A program made the translations under genes and the position numbers. Source: an uncultured Ruminococcus sp. (lineage in GTDB: Bacteria > Bacillota > Clostridia > Oscillospirales > Ruminococcaceae). Taken from it: 64,000 nt of DNA. The notes under the pieces were generated by a model, which was not told where the DNA came from, made no database searches, and saw only the letters and a list, made by a program, of their open reading frames with translations. The DNA lies in NCBI GenBank assembly GCA_947629455.1, contig CANRDT010000005.1:30326-94325 (forward strand), written 5' to 3'. Positions 25,059-34,965 of this stretch are shown in pieces; the first letter of the stretch is position 1, and each line of letters opens with the position of its first letter.

Positions 25059-25508
25059 ATGTATTGTAAAAAATGCGGTAAAGAGTGTTCGGATTCTGCC
25101 AAATTCTGCGGTAATTGCGGTCAGCCGTTTAATGATGAAAGTACAGTTGCAACACCGATAAATGCTAACACAGCAGGCAATGCAAAAGTTGTCGTTAGAA
25201 GAAGTAAACCGATGATTATTTTTGGTATTATTTTTATTCTTGCTGCGGCAATATCATTGTATTTCTTTTATCAAGGATATGAAAATGCCGAAAGATGCTA
25301 TTATTACTATATTGACGCTCCTGACGATTATTACTTGGGTGATGGTATGTTTAAAAATAATAGCCAATCAAATTTACAAGGTGCAAGAACAAGACAATCA
25401 GATATGCAAATGTATAAAACGCTGATGATAGTTGTCAGTGGCGGTTGCGGCGCAATAGGCATATTATTAATATGTTTAGGTGCTATCAAAAAGCCGAGAT
25501 ACAAATAA
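25059..25508 (+). CDS. Zinc-ribbon membrane protein
   Basis: 149 residues. An N-terminal zinc ribbon (YCKKCGKECSDSAKFCGNCG, four Cys in CxxC pairs), a short linker, then two membrane spans (MIIFGIIFILAAAISLYFFY and MIVVSGGCGAIGILLICLG) around a Tyr/Asp-rich outer loop. Such zinc_ribbon_2 membrane proteins are common in Clostridia with unknown function. AAAGGGG precedes the ATG. Three operators for the divergent HTH protein indicate tight regulation. Confidence 0.85.
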   Translation: MYCKKCGKECSDSAKFCGNCGQPFNDESTVATPINANTAGNAKVVVRRSKPMIIFGIIFILAAAISLYFFYQGYENAERCYYYYIDAPDDYYLGDGMFKNNSQSNLQGARTRQSDMQMYKTLMIVVSGGCGAIGILLICLGAIKKPRYK

Positions 25509-25522
25509 ATTTAATAATTTCC

Positions 25523-25551
25523 TTGCAAAAAAATCTCGTCTGTGCTATAAT
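25523..25551 (+). promoter_or_regulatory. Promoter of pth-mfd
   Basis: TTGCAA (25523-25528), 17 bp, TATAAT (25546-25551). Confidence 0.8.
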
Positions 25552-25648
25552 ATAAGCATAGGCGAGTTTTATTTTAACAGCCGTATCAGGGCGAAAACAG
25601 GCGGATTTCCTGTGATCGTCCGTTTTGTGCTGTCAGGAGTGTGTTACA

Positions 25649-26272
25649 ATGAGTATATGGGACGTTTTTGAACGTATATCGGCGCAAAAGAATACCGCCG
25701 GAAAACCGGAGTACATCGTCTGCGGACTGGGCAACCCCGGCATAAAATATGAACAGACGCGCCACAACGCAGGATTTATGGCGATCGCCGCTCTGGAGGA
25801 AGAACTCGGGTTCAGGACGGAGACCTACAAATTCAAGGCAAAGACCGCCGCCGTGACTATCGCGGAGAAAAACTGCCTTGTTATGAGACCCGAAACGTTT
25901 ATGAACAACAGCGGCGAGGCGGTCAGTCAGGCGATGAATTTCTACAAGATACCGATAGAAAACGTCATCGTCATCTTTGACGACATCTCCCTCGAGCCGG
26001 GACATATGCGCATACGCAGAAAAGGCTCGGCAGGGGGGCATAACGGCATAAAGAGCATTATCGAGCTGTGCGGTTCGGAGGATTTTCCGCGCATAAAGCT
26101 CGGCGTCGGCGCAAAGCCGTCCCCCGAATACGATCTTGCCGATTGGGTGCTCGGCAGATTTTCCGACGGCGACCGCGCACTCCTGAACGACGCGCTCAAA
26201 AATGTACGCGCGGCGGTCGAACTTATCCTCGGCGGCGGCATCGCGCAGGCGATGAATCTCTACAACCGCTGA
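25649..26272 (+). CDS. pth: Peptidyl-tRNA hydrolase
   Basis: 207 residues. It releases peptides from prematurely dissociated peptidyl-tRNA. Signature YIVCGLGNPGIKYEQTRHNA with catalytic His in RHNAGF, the KPxTFMNNSG-type segment (RPETFMNNSGEAV), Asp in IFDDISLEPG and GSAGGHNGIKS. The protein has an N-terminal extension of about 25 residues before the usual start; ATG 25649 with GGAG upstream is the best start. Followed 25 bp later by mfd, a common Firmicutes order. Confidence 0.96.
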   Translation: MSIWDVFERISAQKNTAGKPEYIVCGLGNPGIKYEQTRHNAGFMAIAALEEELGFRTETYKFKAKTAAVTIAEKNCLVMRPETFMNNSGEAVSQAMNFYKIPIENVIVIFDDISLEPGHMRIRRKGSAGGHNGIKSIIELCGSEDFPRIKLGVGAKPSPEYDLADWVLGRFSDGDRALLNDALKNVRAAVELILGGGIAQAMNLYNR

Positions 26273-26297
26273 ATCGGCACAATTTGCGGAGGAATTT

Positions 26298-29200
26298 ATG
26301 GAGCTTTTTCTGAAAATGTGCGGCGAAATGCCGTTTTATAAAGAACTTGAAAGGGCGGTGCGCGGCTCGTTTACCCCCTGTGCGCTTACGGGAGTTTCAA
26401 ATATTCATAAAGCGCAGCTGTGCGGCGCACTTTCCGCACTTGAAAAGGTGCTTGTCATATGCGACGACGAATCCGCCTGCACAAGGCTCGTCGATGATAT
26501 AAACGCGCTCTTCGGGGAAAACAGCGCGGCGCTTTTTCCTGCAAGGGATCTCAATTTCGCTTATATGGAGGGTATCTCGCGCGAGTACGAACACAAGCGG
26601 ATAGAAACTCTCTCGCGGATAATGTCGGGCGGCTGCCGTATTGCGGCGGCGTCGGTGGAATCGGTAATGCAGGGGACTATCCCTCCCGAAACGCTGAGAA
26701 AATACTCCTTTGAACTTTGCAGCGGCGCACAGGTGGATACCACGGAACTTGCGCGTTCTCTTGTGGAGGCGGGATACAGCCGCACGGAGCAGGTGGAGGG
26801 TCAGGCGCAGTTTGCGATAAGGGGTTCTATCGTGGATATTTTTCCCGTACAGGAAAGCAGACCCGTGCGGATAGAACTCTGGGGCGACGAGATAGATACG
26901 GTTTCATATTTTGATACGCAGTCGCAGAGGAGGAGCGACCCGATCGACAGGATAACCGTCTCCCCTGCACTGGAGATACTCTTTTTGCAGAATGAACTTG
27001 AAGATAAGCTGACAAAGCTGTACTCGTCCGTAAAGGGACGCAGCGCGGAAAAGATAAAAGAGCATATCAGTAAGGATATAGACCGCGTGCAAAGCGGCAT
27101 TGCGCTGACAAATTCGGATAAATATTACACTCTCGCCTACGACAGAACGTACACTCTTTTTGATTATTTTCAGGGCGGTATCTGCGTTTTCAGCGAATAT
27201 CAGAACTGCTGCGAAAGAGCGAAAGACGTGCTGGCAAAGGAGCGCGAAGATCTTAAACTTATGTACGACGACGGTGTGCTTTTCAAAAGGCTGGAGGGAT
27301 TCTGCACCGACTTTACTGCGGTAAAGGTCAGCGCAGAGAAAATGCAGTCCGTTTATATGGACACTTTTATGCGTTCGCACAACGATGTGAAATTCAAAAA
27401 GCTTATCAATGCCGACTGCCGTCAGACGGGCGTGTGGGGAGGAAATATAATCCACCTTGCGGAGGAACTGAAAGGGTTCTCGGAACAGGGTTACTGCACC
27501 GCCGTGCTGGCAGGTTCGGAAAAGACGCTGCCGATCATCGCGAAAGATCTGGCGGAGCAGGGTCTTGACGCGCGGATAATGACGGAACAGAGCGAGATAC
27601 TCCCGGGCGTGGTGTGGCTGACAACGGGAAGTCTTTCGGGCGGATTTGATTATCCGGATATAAAATGCGCCGCCATAACGCAGATGAAAGCTATGACGGC
27701 GAAAAAGAAATTCAAGAAAAAACACCGCCGCGGAGAGGAGATAAGCAGTCTTGCCGATATATCCCCCGGCGATCTGGTGGTACATTCGATGTACGGTATC
27801 GGCAGATTTGCAGGTATAAGAAATCTCGAAACGAACGGTGTGACAAAGGACTATATCAGCATAAAATACGCGGGAACGGACGTGCTGTATGTGCCTGTGA
27901 CGCAGCTCGATCTGGTGTCGCGGTATGTCGGACCGTCCGACGAAACTTCAGTGCGGCTGAATAAGCTCAATTCCGCGGAATGGAACAAGACTCGTTCGCG
28001 TGTGAGGTCGGCTGTAAAGGATATGGCGCAGGAGCTTATCAAACTGTACGCACAGCGGCAGACGGCTGAGGGGTACGCGTTTTCTCCCGACAACGACTGG
28101 CAGAGGGATTTTGAGGAGCGGTTCGATTATCAGGAAACGGACGATCAGCTGAGGTCGGTGCGCGAGATCAAGGAGGATATGCAAAAGCCCGTGCCGATGG
28201 ACAGACTGCTGTGCGGCGACGTAGGATTCGGCAAGACGGAAGTCGCGCTGAGAGCGGCTTTCAAGTGTATGCTCGATTCAAAGCAGGCGGCTATACTCGT
28301 GCCTACCACGGTGCTTGCCTGGCAGCATTATCAGACGGCGGTAAAGCGTTTTGAGCATTTCCCGATAAAGGTGGAGCTGCTTTCAAGATTCCGCACTCCG
28401 GCGCAGCAGCAGCAGATAATCCGCGAGATAAAGCGCGGCACGGTCGATCTGGTCATCGGTACGCACAGGCTCGTGCAGAAAGATGTACAGTTTAAGGATC
28501 TCGGTCTGGTGATAGTGGACGAGGAGCAGCGGTTCGGCGTGGCGCATAAGGAGAAATTCAAGGAGAATTTTCACGGTGTGGACGTGCTTACACTTTCGGC
28601 TACACCGATACCGAGAACGCTCAATATGGCTCTGAGCGGAATACGAGATATGTCGGTCATTGAAGAACCTCCGCAGGATCGTCAGCCGATACAGACTTAT
28701 GTCATAGAGCATGACGACGGAGTAGTTATACAGGCGATAAACAAGGAACTGCGGCGCGGCGGACAGGTGTACTATATCCACAACAGAGTGGAAACGATAG
28801 AAAGAACGGCGCTGAATCTTCAGGAAAAACTGCCGCAGGCAAGAATAGGCGTGGCGCACGGACAAATGGCTGAAAATCAGCTTTCCGAGATCTGGCGGCA
28901 GCTTATCGACAGGGAGATAGACATTCTCGTCTGCACTACGATAATTGAAACGGGCGTGGACGTTCCGAATGTGAATACGCTTATTATCGAGGACGCGGAC
29001 AGGCTGGGGCTGTCGCAGCTTTATCAGCTGAGGGGACGTGTGGGACGTTCGAGCAGAAGGGCGTTCGCGTATTTTACTTTCCGCAGGGGAAAGGTGCTGA
29101 CGGAGGTCGCCTCAAAGCGGCTCAACGCGATAAAGGAATTTACCCAGTTCGGTTCGGGATTCCACATTGCGCTGCGCGATCTTGAGATAAGGGGCGCAGG

Positions 29201-29762
29201 GTCGGTGCTGAGCGGCAGGCAGCACGGTCATATGGAGGCTGTGGGGTATGATATGTACCTGCGGCTGCTGAATGAAGCTATCGCCGAGCAGAAAGGGGAA
29301 AGCGTTCCGCGCTCCTCGGAGGACTGTCTTGTGGACATTTCTATAGACGCGTACATTCCGGAGGAGTATATTGAAAGTCTGCCGCAGAGGATAGACGCTT
29401 ACCGCAAGATCGCGTCGGTAGTGACGGAGGAGGACGGCAGGGACGTGACGGACGAGCTGATAGATCGTTTCGGCGATCCGCCCAAAAGCGTAGTGGGACT
29501 TATAAACGTCGCGCTGATACGGAATATGGCGTCGCAGCTCGGCATAACCGAGATCGCGCAGAGAGGGGAAAACGTGTTTTTCTGCGCGGCAAGTCCCGAA
29601 GTGGAGCAGATACAGGCTTTGTCGGAAAAATACGGTTCGAGGCTGAGATTTACGGACGGCGCGAAGCCGGGATTTTCGGTGCGTCTTGAAAATAAGCAGA
29701 AAGCCGCCGAGCTTATGGCAGAAACGGTAAAGCTAATGTCAGCGGTAAGAGAAAAGAGGTAA
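26298..29762 (+). CDS. mfd: Transcription-repair coupling factor
   Basis: 1154 residues. It removes stalled RNA polymerase and recruits UvrA. UvrB-like N-terminal modules, a CarD-like RNA-polymerase-interaction domain (SPGDLVVHSMYGIGRFAG, about 490-560), an SF2 translocase with LLCGDVGFGKTEVALRAA, VIVDEEQRFG (DEEQ), TLSATPIPRTL and LYQLRGRVGRS, and a C-terminal TRCF domain. GGAGG precedes the ATG. The last codons and the stop are written in the heptamer repeat (GAGGTAA GAAGTAA), so a repeat array has grown into the 3' end. Confidence 0.97.
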   Translation: MELFLKMCGEMPFYKELERAVRGSFTPCALTGVSNIHKAQLCGALSALEKVLVICDDESACTRLVDDINALFGENSAALFPARDLNFAYMEGISREYEHKRIETLSRIMSGGCRIAAASVESVMQGTIPPETLRKYSFELCSGAQVDTTELARSLVEAGYSRTEQVEGQAQFAIRGSIVDIFPVQESRPVRIELWGDEIDTVSYFDTQSQRRSDPIDRITVSPALEILFLQNELEDKLTKLYSSVKGRSAEKIKEHISKDIDRVQSGIALTNSDKYYTLAYDRTYTLFDYFQGGICVFSEYQNCCERAKDVLAKEREDLKLMYDDGVLFKRLEGFCTDFTAVKVSAEKMQSVYMDTFMRSHNDVKFKKLINADCRQTGVWGGNIIHLAEELKGFSEQGYCTAVLAGSEKTLPIIAKDLAEQGLDARIMTEQSEILPGVVWLTTGSLSGGFDYPDIKCAAITQMKAMTAKKKFKKKHRRGEEISSLADISPGDLVVHSMYGIGRFAGIRNLETNGVTKDYISIKYAGTDVLYVPVTQLDLVSRYVGPSDETSVRLNKLNSAEWNKTRSRVRSAVKDMAQELIKLYAQRQTAEGYAFSPDNDWQRDFEERFDYQETDDQLRSVREIKEDMQKPVPMDRLLCGDVGFGKTEVALRAAFKCMLDSKQAAILVPTTVLAWQHYQTAVKRFEHFPIKVELLSRFRTPAQQQQIIREIKRGTVDLVIGTHRLVQKDVQFKDLGLVIVDEEQRFGVAHKEKFKENFHGVDVLTLSATPIPRTLNMALSGIRDMSVIEEPPQDRQPIQTYVIEHDDGVVIQAINKELRRGGQVYYIHNRVETIERTALNLQEKLPQARIGVAHGQMAENQLSEIWRQLIDREIDILVCTTIIETGVDVPNVNTLIIEDADRLGLSQLYQLRGRVGRSSRRAFAYFTFRRGKVLTEVASKRLNAIKEFTQFGSGFHIALRDLEIRGAGSVLSGRQHGHMEAVGYDMYLRLLNEAIAEQKGESVPRSSEDCLVDISIDAYIPEEYIESLPQRIDAYRKIASVVTEEDGRDVTDELIDRFGDPPKSVVGLINVALIRNMASQLGITEIAQRGENVFFCAASPEVEQIQALSEKYGSRLRFTDGAKPGFSVRLENKQKAAELMAETVKLMSAVREKR

Positions 29763-29776
29763 GAAGTAAGAGTTAC
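29743..29776 (+). repeat. GARGTAA heptamer array overlapping the mfd stop
   Basis: Units AGCGGTAA, GAGAAAA, GAGGTAA, GAAGTAA, GAGTTAC. The TAA of the third unit is the mfd stop codon. A MITE-type end AAAATTGATTTCCGT follows at 29831-29845, just before uvrC. Confidence 0.7.
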
Positions 29777-29864
29777 TAAACAGTGTATTTTCGATATGCG
29801 CGTGAAAATTAACCATAAAAAAATAAAAACAAAATTGATTTCCGTATTAAAAAGGAGCGTTGGA

Positions 29865-31706
29865 ATGTTTATTACAGAAGAGGATAATCCGAGACTGCCG
29901 TATCTGAGGGATAAGACTTCAAAGCTGACTTCCTCCCCCGGCTGTTATATAATGAAAGACGCAGGCGGAAAGATAATCTATATCGGCAAGGCGAAAAATC
30001 TACGCAACCGCGTGACTTCCTATTTCCGCAAGGGGCAGGATCATCTCCCGAAAGTCGCCAAAATGGTAACGCACGTCAACGATTATGATTTCATAGTCAC
30101 TGACAGCGAATTTGAGGCTCTTGTGCTGGAATGTTCGCTGATAAAACAGTATTCCCCCAAGTATAATATACTTCTCAAAGACGACAAGGGCTACAGCTAT
30201 ATCCGCGTCACCAACGAACCCTATCCCAGACTGCAAAGCGTTTTGCAGAAGTACGACGACGGCGCGGAATACATCGGACCGTACACCAGCTCGTTTGCGG
30301 TAAAACAGGCGGTGGAGGAGGCAAACAAGGTCTTTATGCTCCCGACCTGTAACAGAAAATTTCCTGCCGATTTCAAAAAAGCCAGACCCTGCCTTAATCA
30401 TCACATAAAAAGATGTATGGGTGTATGCACAGGAGAGATACCCGAAGAGGAATACCGTCAGGCGGTAAGACAGGCGGTGGAATATATAAGGGGCGGTTCG
30501 CAGAAATCGGTTGAACGTCTTACAAAGGAAATGCAGGACGCGGCGGAACGTCTGGATTTTGAACTTGCCGCAAGACTGCGCGACCGTATCGCGGCGATAA
30601 CGAGAGCGGCGGACAGTCAGAAGATAATAGACGAAAATATGAAAGACAGCGACATCATCGCCATATCACAAAACGGCGAAAAAGCCTGCGCAAGCGTGAT
30701 AATGTACCGAGGCGGACGGCTGTTTGACAAGGCGGACTTTTTTCTCGGAGAAAAGGAAGATCAGTCGGTGATGAGGGAAAGTTTTATTATGCAGTTTTAT
30801 TCGTCAAGGGACGACATTCCGAAAGAAGTCCTGCTTGACGAGCCGATCGAGAACGGCGAACTGCTTGAACGCTGGCTGAGGGAAAAGTCCTCCCACGCCG
30901 TCAGGCTGTACGCTCCGCAGAGAGGACATCTGCTGCGGCTCACCATGCTTGCAAAGAACAACGCGTCGGAGTATCTATCGATAAAAGTCGGCAGAACGGG
31001 AAGGGAGATAGTCGCCCTCGAAGAGCTTGCAAAGGCGCTCAGTCTGCCAAAGCCGCCGCGCATTATCGAATGTTACGATATATCAAACCTTGCCTCCTCG
31101 GATATGGTCGCCGGAATGGTCGTGTTTGAGAACGGCAGACCCTGCAAAAAATATTACAGAAAATTCTCCATAAAGACGGTCGAGGAGCAAAACGACTACG
31201 CCTGTATGAAAGAAGTCCTCGAGCGGAGATTTCGCAATTATTTTGAAAAGACGGACGAGGGATTTTCCACTCTGCCCGATCTTATCTTTCTTGACGGCGG
31301 TCAGGGACACGTCAGCACCGTCGCTCCGGCAGTCAGGGAAATGGGCATAACAGTCCCGATCTTTGGACTTGTAAAAGATTCCCGCCACCGCACGAGAGCG
31401 GTGGCAACGGGCGGCGGAGAGATAAGTCTTACGCGCTGCCGCAGTGCGTTCGATCTGGTCACGCGGATACAGGACGAGGTACACAGGTACGCCATAACCT
31501 ATCAGGCGCAGAAGCACAAGAAAACTTCCTATCAGCTGGAGCTGACATCGGTCAGGGGAATAGGCGAAAAGAAAGCGATAAAGCTTATGACCGAATTTAA
31601 GACGAAAGACAATCTGAAAAACGCATCTCCCGAGCAGCTTGCAAAGGCGGCAGGGGTGAGCATTGAAACGGCGCGGCAGCTTGCAGAAATAATAAAGGAA
31701 ATGTAG
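29865..31706 (+). CDS. uvrC: UvrABC excinuclease subunit C
   Basis: 613 residues. It makes both incisions in nucleotide excision repair. GIY-YIG nuclease domain (GCYIMKDAGGKIIYIGKAKN), Cys-containing linker, UVR motif (about 200-235, ERLTKEMQDAAERLDFELAA), RNase H-like C-terminal nuclease (FLDGGQGHVSTV) and terminal helix-hairpin-helix pair (LTSVRGIGEKKAIKLM). ATG 29865 with GGAG is the start; the longer frame from 29796 passes through repeat DNA. It stands next to mfd, so two excision-repair genes are grouped. Confidence 0.96.
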   Translation: MFITEEDNPRLPYLRDKTSKLTSSPGCYIMKDAGGKIIYIGKAKNLRNRVTSYFRKGQDHLPKVAKMVTHVNDYDFIVTDSEFEALVLECSLIKQYSPKYNILLKDDKGYSYIRVTNEPYPRLQSVLQKYDDGAEYIGPYTSSFAVKQAVEEANKVFMLPTCNRKFPADFKKARPCLNHHIKRCMGVCTGEIPEEEYRQAVRQAVEYIRGGSQKSVERLTKEMQDAAERLDFELAARLRDRIAAITRAADSQKIIDENMKDSDIIAISQNGEKACASVIMYRGGRLFDKADFFLGEKEDQSVMRESFIMQFYSSRDDIPKEVLLDEPIENGELLERWLREKSSHAVRLYAPQRGHLLRLTMLAKNNASEYLSIKVGRTGREIVALEELAKALSLPKPPRIIECYDISNLASSDMVAGMVVFENGRPCKKYYRKFSIKTVEEQNDYACMKEVLERRFRNYFEKTDEGFSTLPDLIFLDGGQGHVSTVAPAVREMGITVPIFGLVKDSRHRTRAVATGGGEISLTRCRSAFDLVTRIQDEVHRYAITYQAQKHKKTSYQLELTSVRGIGEKKAIKLMTEFKTKDNLKNASPEQLAKAAGVSIETARQLAEIIKEM

Positions 31707-31741
31707 CCGCGCATTTTACGGACGGCAAAGGAGCGGTATAA

Positions 31742-33040
31742 ATGAACGCAGAGGAATATGTTTCGACGTTTTCGCGTTTCGGCAGACGCGCGGAGGATCT
31801 CGGCAGGATAGCAAGCCTGCTCGGCGCGGCAGGCGATCCGCAGGATGGAATGAGGTTCATACACATTGCAGGGACGAACGGAAAAGGCTCTATGGCGCAG
31901 ATGTTCAGCGAAGTTTACACACGCGCAGGGTATGTCACGGGGCTGTTCACATCTCCCTATATCATTGAATATTCCGACAGGATAAGGGTAAACGGGGAAA
32001 ATATCCCTCCGGATGAGCTTGAAAGAACGGTTGAGGAGCTGCGTGCGGCAATAGACGCTCACCCGTTGAGGGAAGATTTTTCGCAGTTTGAGATAACGCA
32101 GGCGATAGCTTTCAGATATTTTCAGAAAAAACGCTGCGACGTGGTAGTCCTTGAGACCGGACTCGGCGGACTGCTCGACAGCACCAATGTCATATCCTCG
32201 CCCCTCCTGTCGGTCATCGGCTCGGTCGATCTCGATCACACGGCGATCTTAGGGAACACCATAGAGGAGATAGCCTTCCAGAAAGCAGGCATAATCAAGC
32301 GCGGCTGCCCCTGTGTGCTTTCCCCCTGCAACAGAGAAGAAACGGTGGAGATCGTCAGAAAAAAAGCCGCCGAATGCGGCAGCAGGCTGGTCATTCCCGA
32401 TATGTCGCAGTGCAGTGTGATATGCAGCGATATAACGGGCAGCAGATTCAGATACAAAAATGCGCAATACCAAACGGCTATGGCAGGCGAACATCAGATA
32501 CGCAACGCGCTGACGGTCATAGAGGGAATAAAGCTTGCCGCGGACAGTCTGAAAGTAAGCGATGAGGATATAGCCAAAGGCATAGCGGCGGCGAAGATAT
32601 GCGGCAGGACGGAAGTGCTGTGCAGATCGCCGCTTGTGATACTGGACGGTTCGCACAATCCCGACGGGATACGGGCGTTGGGAAAAGTCCTGAGCGGACT
32701 GGGCGGTATCAGGATAAATGCGGTGATCGGTATGCATCGCGACAAGAACATTTTCGGCGCGGTCGGCGAGCTTACGGCGTATGTGGATAATTTCACGGCG
32801 GTTGACGGTTTTTCGGATATGGACGTGCCTGCCGAGGAGCTTGCGCGGACTATACGCGCGGCAGGGGGAAAAGCCTCTGCCGACGTGGGAGATATTATCA
32901 GCGTGATAAAACGCGCCGTCCGCGAAAATCCGAATGGTGCGACGGTCATCTGCGGTTCGCTCTATCTTGCCGCATATGTCAAGACGCATTTAAACAACAG
33001 CTTGTTTTCGACAATCGTTGATAAGCAGGGGAAAAATTAA
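31742..33040 (+). CDS. folC: Folylpolyglutamate synthase / dihydrofolate synthase
   Basis: 432-residue Mur-ligase-family enzyme that adds glutamate to folates. P-loop IHIAGTNGKGSMAQM, Mg-binding ETGLGGLLDSTN, and SVDLDHTAILGNTIEEIAFQ plus LDGSHNPDG. GGAGCG precedes ATG 31742. It is 35 bp after uvrC and may be co-transcribed. The stop codon abuts a dispersed element (TTAAAAAGGTTTT). Confidence 0.94.
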   Translation: MNAEEYVSTFSRFGRRAEDLGRIASLLGAAGDPQDGMRFIHIAGTNGKGSMAQMFSEVYTRAGYVTGLFTSPYIIEYSDRIRVNGENIPPDELERTVEELRAAIDAHPLREDFSQFEITQAIAFRYFQKKRCDVVVLETGLGGLLDSTNVISSPLLSVIGSVDLDHTAILGNTIEEIAFQKAGIIKRGCPCVLSPCNREETVEIVRKKAAECGSRLVIPDMSQCSVICSDITGSRFRYKNAQYQTAMAGEHQIRNALTVIEGIKLAADSLKVSDEDIAKGIAAAKICGRTEVLCRSPLVILDGSHNPDGIRALGKVLSGLGGIRINAVIGMHRDKNIFGAVGELTAYVDNFTAVDGFSDMDVPAEELARTIRAAGGKASADVGDIISVIKRAVRENPNGATVICGSLYLAAYVKTHLNNSLFSTIVDKQGKN

Positions 33041-33294
33041 AAAGGTTTTCGGTCAAGCCTTTTCCTTAAAAAGGCTTGCGGGGTCGAGGGGCAGAGCCCA
33101 TCGTCGCCGTCCGCAGACGGCGAAATACCCCATACGGAGGCGCTCTGAAAAGGGTGAATTCCCAAACAGTCCGGTGGACTGTTTGGGAAGAGGGAAAGCG
33201 CTTGCAAGAGAGCGCTTTCCCTACTATGAAAGGCATTTGCTACAGCCGCCGCTTGCGGCGGCAGCTGCGCAGCCAAACTACACAACGTGAAATC
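33036..33294. repeat. Large-family dispersed element, second copy (shortened)
   Basis: Begins TTAAAAAGGTTTTCGG at the folC stop and shares AAGCCTTTTCCTTAAAAAGG, the CCGTCCGCAGACGG hairpin, CCAAACAGTCC/GGACTGTTTGG and AGGGAAAGCGCT/AGCGCTTTCCCT with 22001-22797. It ends at ACGTGAAATC. The outer ~40 bp of the left end are missing, replaced by the folC 3' end. Confidence 0.75.
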
Positions 33295-33324
33295 AACCTG
33301 CGGAGCATATCTTATTTACCCCTG

Positions 33325-34965
33325 CTATTTTATCTCTTTAAGATTCATCGAGCGTATCTTCTGCTTCAGCGGAAGTATCTGCGCAGGCGTTACCGAGATC
33401 TCCGAAATTCCCATACGCAGAAATTCCTCGGTCAGGCTGAGATCCGCCCCCAGCTCGCCGCACATTCCTACCCAGATACCATGCTTTTTCGCATTCTCGC
33501 AGGCTATCCTCATCATACGCAGCAAAGCCTCGTGACCGAGATCGCGGCGGTAATTCTCCAGCTGTAGATTCTGCCTGTCTGTCGCAAGCACATACTGCTC
33601 GAGATCGTTCGTACCGATACTGAAAAAATCCACTTCCGGAGCAAGTATGTCGCTAAGCAGCGCCGCCGCCGGAGTTTCTATCATTATTCCCAGTTCTATG
33701 TTCTCGCAGTACGGCTGACATCTCGCCCTCAGCTGCGCCTTGGTCTCCTCGATAAGTTCTCTGGTGCGTATTATCTCGGAAATATCGGTTATCATCGGCA
33801 GCATTATCGAAAGCTCCCCGTAGACCGACGCCCTCAGCAGCGCCCTTAACTGTGTCCTGAAAAGCTCGGGTCTGGTAAGGCAAAGCCTTATTGAGCGCAT
33901 ACCCAACGCAGGATTTTCCTCCTTGGCAAGACCGAAATATTTTATATTCTTGTCCGCGCCGATGTCAAGCGTGCGGATTATCACCTTTTTGCCTTTCATA
34001 CCCTCCAGAACGCGGCGGTAGGTGTAAAACTGAAATTCCTCGTCCGGCAGACGCTGATCCTGAAGATACAAAAACTCGCTCCTGAAAAGCCCTATGCCGT
34101 CCGCATCGTTTTCCAGAGCCTGTTCAACGTCGTCCAGACCGCTTATGTTCGCATAAAGCCGTATCTTCGTTCCGTCAAGAGTTATGTTTTTGCGCCCTTT
34201 GAGCCGTTTGAGCAGTTCCCGTTTCTTTCCCTCTTCTTCCTGCTTTCTTTCCATGGCTCGGCAGGTATCCTCGTCGGGGTCGATATATACCGCTCCGCCG
34301 TAGCCGTCTATAAGCGCGTCCCTGCCGCTGTAGCTTTCGAGCAGTTCTTTTCCCACGCCGATTATCGCAGGTATATTCATAGTCCTTGCAAGTATGGCGG
34401 TATGCGAATTTGACGAGCCGTAGCAGGTCACAAACGCCTGCACCTTCGATCTGTCAAGCTGTACCGTTTCGGACGGGACGAGGTCGTCCGCGCAGACTAT
34501 CGCCTTTTCGCTCATTTCAAATCTGTTCTGCGATTTATTCTGGATATGCCGTATCAGTCTGTCGCTGATGTCCTTTATGTCGGCGGCGCGTTCCTTGATG
34601 TATTCCGAACCCATTTCGCCGAGTGTGTGGGAATAATCCCTCGCGGTCTTTGCCACGGCATAATCCGCGCTGTAGCGGTCGGAAAGAATATGCCGTCTTA
34701 TCGTCTTGTCAAATTCCTCGTCCTTGATGAGCATCTGATGTATGATAAATATCCCTGCATCGCGCTCCCCCACGTCGCTGACAGCGGTCTGATAAAGCTC
34801 CTCCAGCTCTTTGAGAGCGCAGCTCCTGGCATATTCATATCTTTGCATTTCTATTTCGGTATTGTCAACTATCGTCTTGCTGACAATATTCTCATCACGG
34901 TGATAGAAGAGCAGCTTGCCCCTTGTTATGCCGCCGAATACAGCCTTTCCGGTCAAAATGATCAT
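33325..34965 (-). CDS. ptsI: PTS enzyme I (phosphoenolpyruvate-protein phosphotransferase)
   Basis: 546 residues, cytoplasmic first enzyme of the sugar phosphotransferase system, passing phosphate from PEP to HPr. N-terminal phosphohistidine domain with SHTAILARTMNIPAIIG; C-terminal PEP-binding TIM barrel with IRTLDIGADK, NPALGMRSIRL, IGTNDLEQYVLATDR and GMCGELGAD. The residues before the active His (CYGSSNSH) differ from the usual GGxTSH. Start ATG 34965 behind AAAGGATG; the frame up to 35025 lacks a better site. No ptsH is adjacent. A strong promoter lies 75 bp upstream. Confidence 0.93.
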   Translation of the reverse strand: MIILTGKAVFGGITRGKLLFYHRDENIVSKTIVDNTEIEMQRYEYARSCALKELEELYQTAVSDVGERDAGIFIIHQMLIKDEEFDKTIRRHILSDRYSADYAVAKTARDYSHTLGEMGSEYIKERAADIKDISDRLIRHIQNKSQNRFEMSEKAIVCADDLVPSETVQLDRSKVQAFVTCYGSSNSHTAILARTMNIPAIIGVGKELLESYSGRDALIDGYGGAVYIDPDEDTCRAMERKQEEEGKKRELLKRLKGRKNITLDGTKIRLYANISGLDDVEQALENDADGIGLFRSEFLYLQDQRLPDEEFQFYTYRRVLEGMKGKKVIIRTLDIGADKNIKYFGLAKEENPALGMRSIRLCLTRPELFRTQLRALLRASVYGELSIMLPMITDISEIIRTRELIEETKAQLRARCQPYCENIELGIMIETPAAALLSDILAPEVDFFSIGTNDLEQYVLATDRQNLQLENYRRDLGHEALLRMMRIACENAKKHGIWVGMCGELGADLSLTEEFLRMGISEISVTPAQILPLKQKIRSMNLKEIK

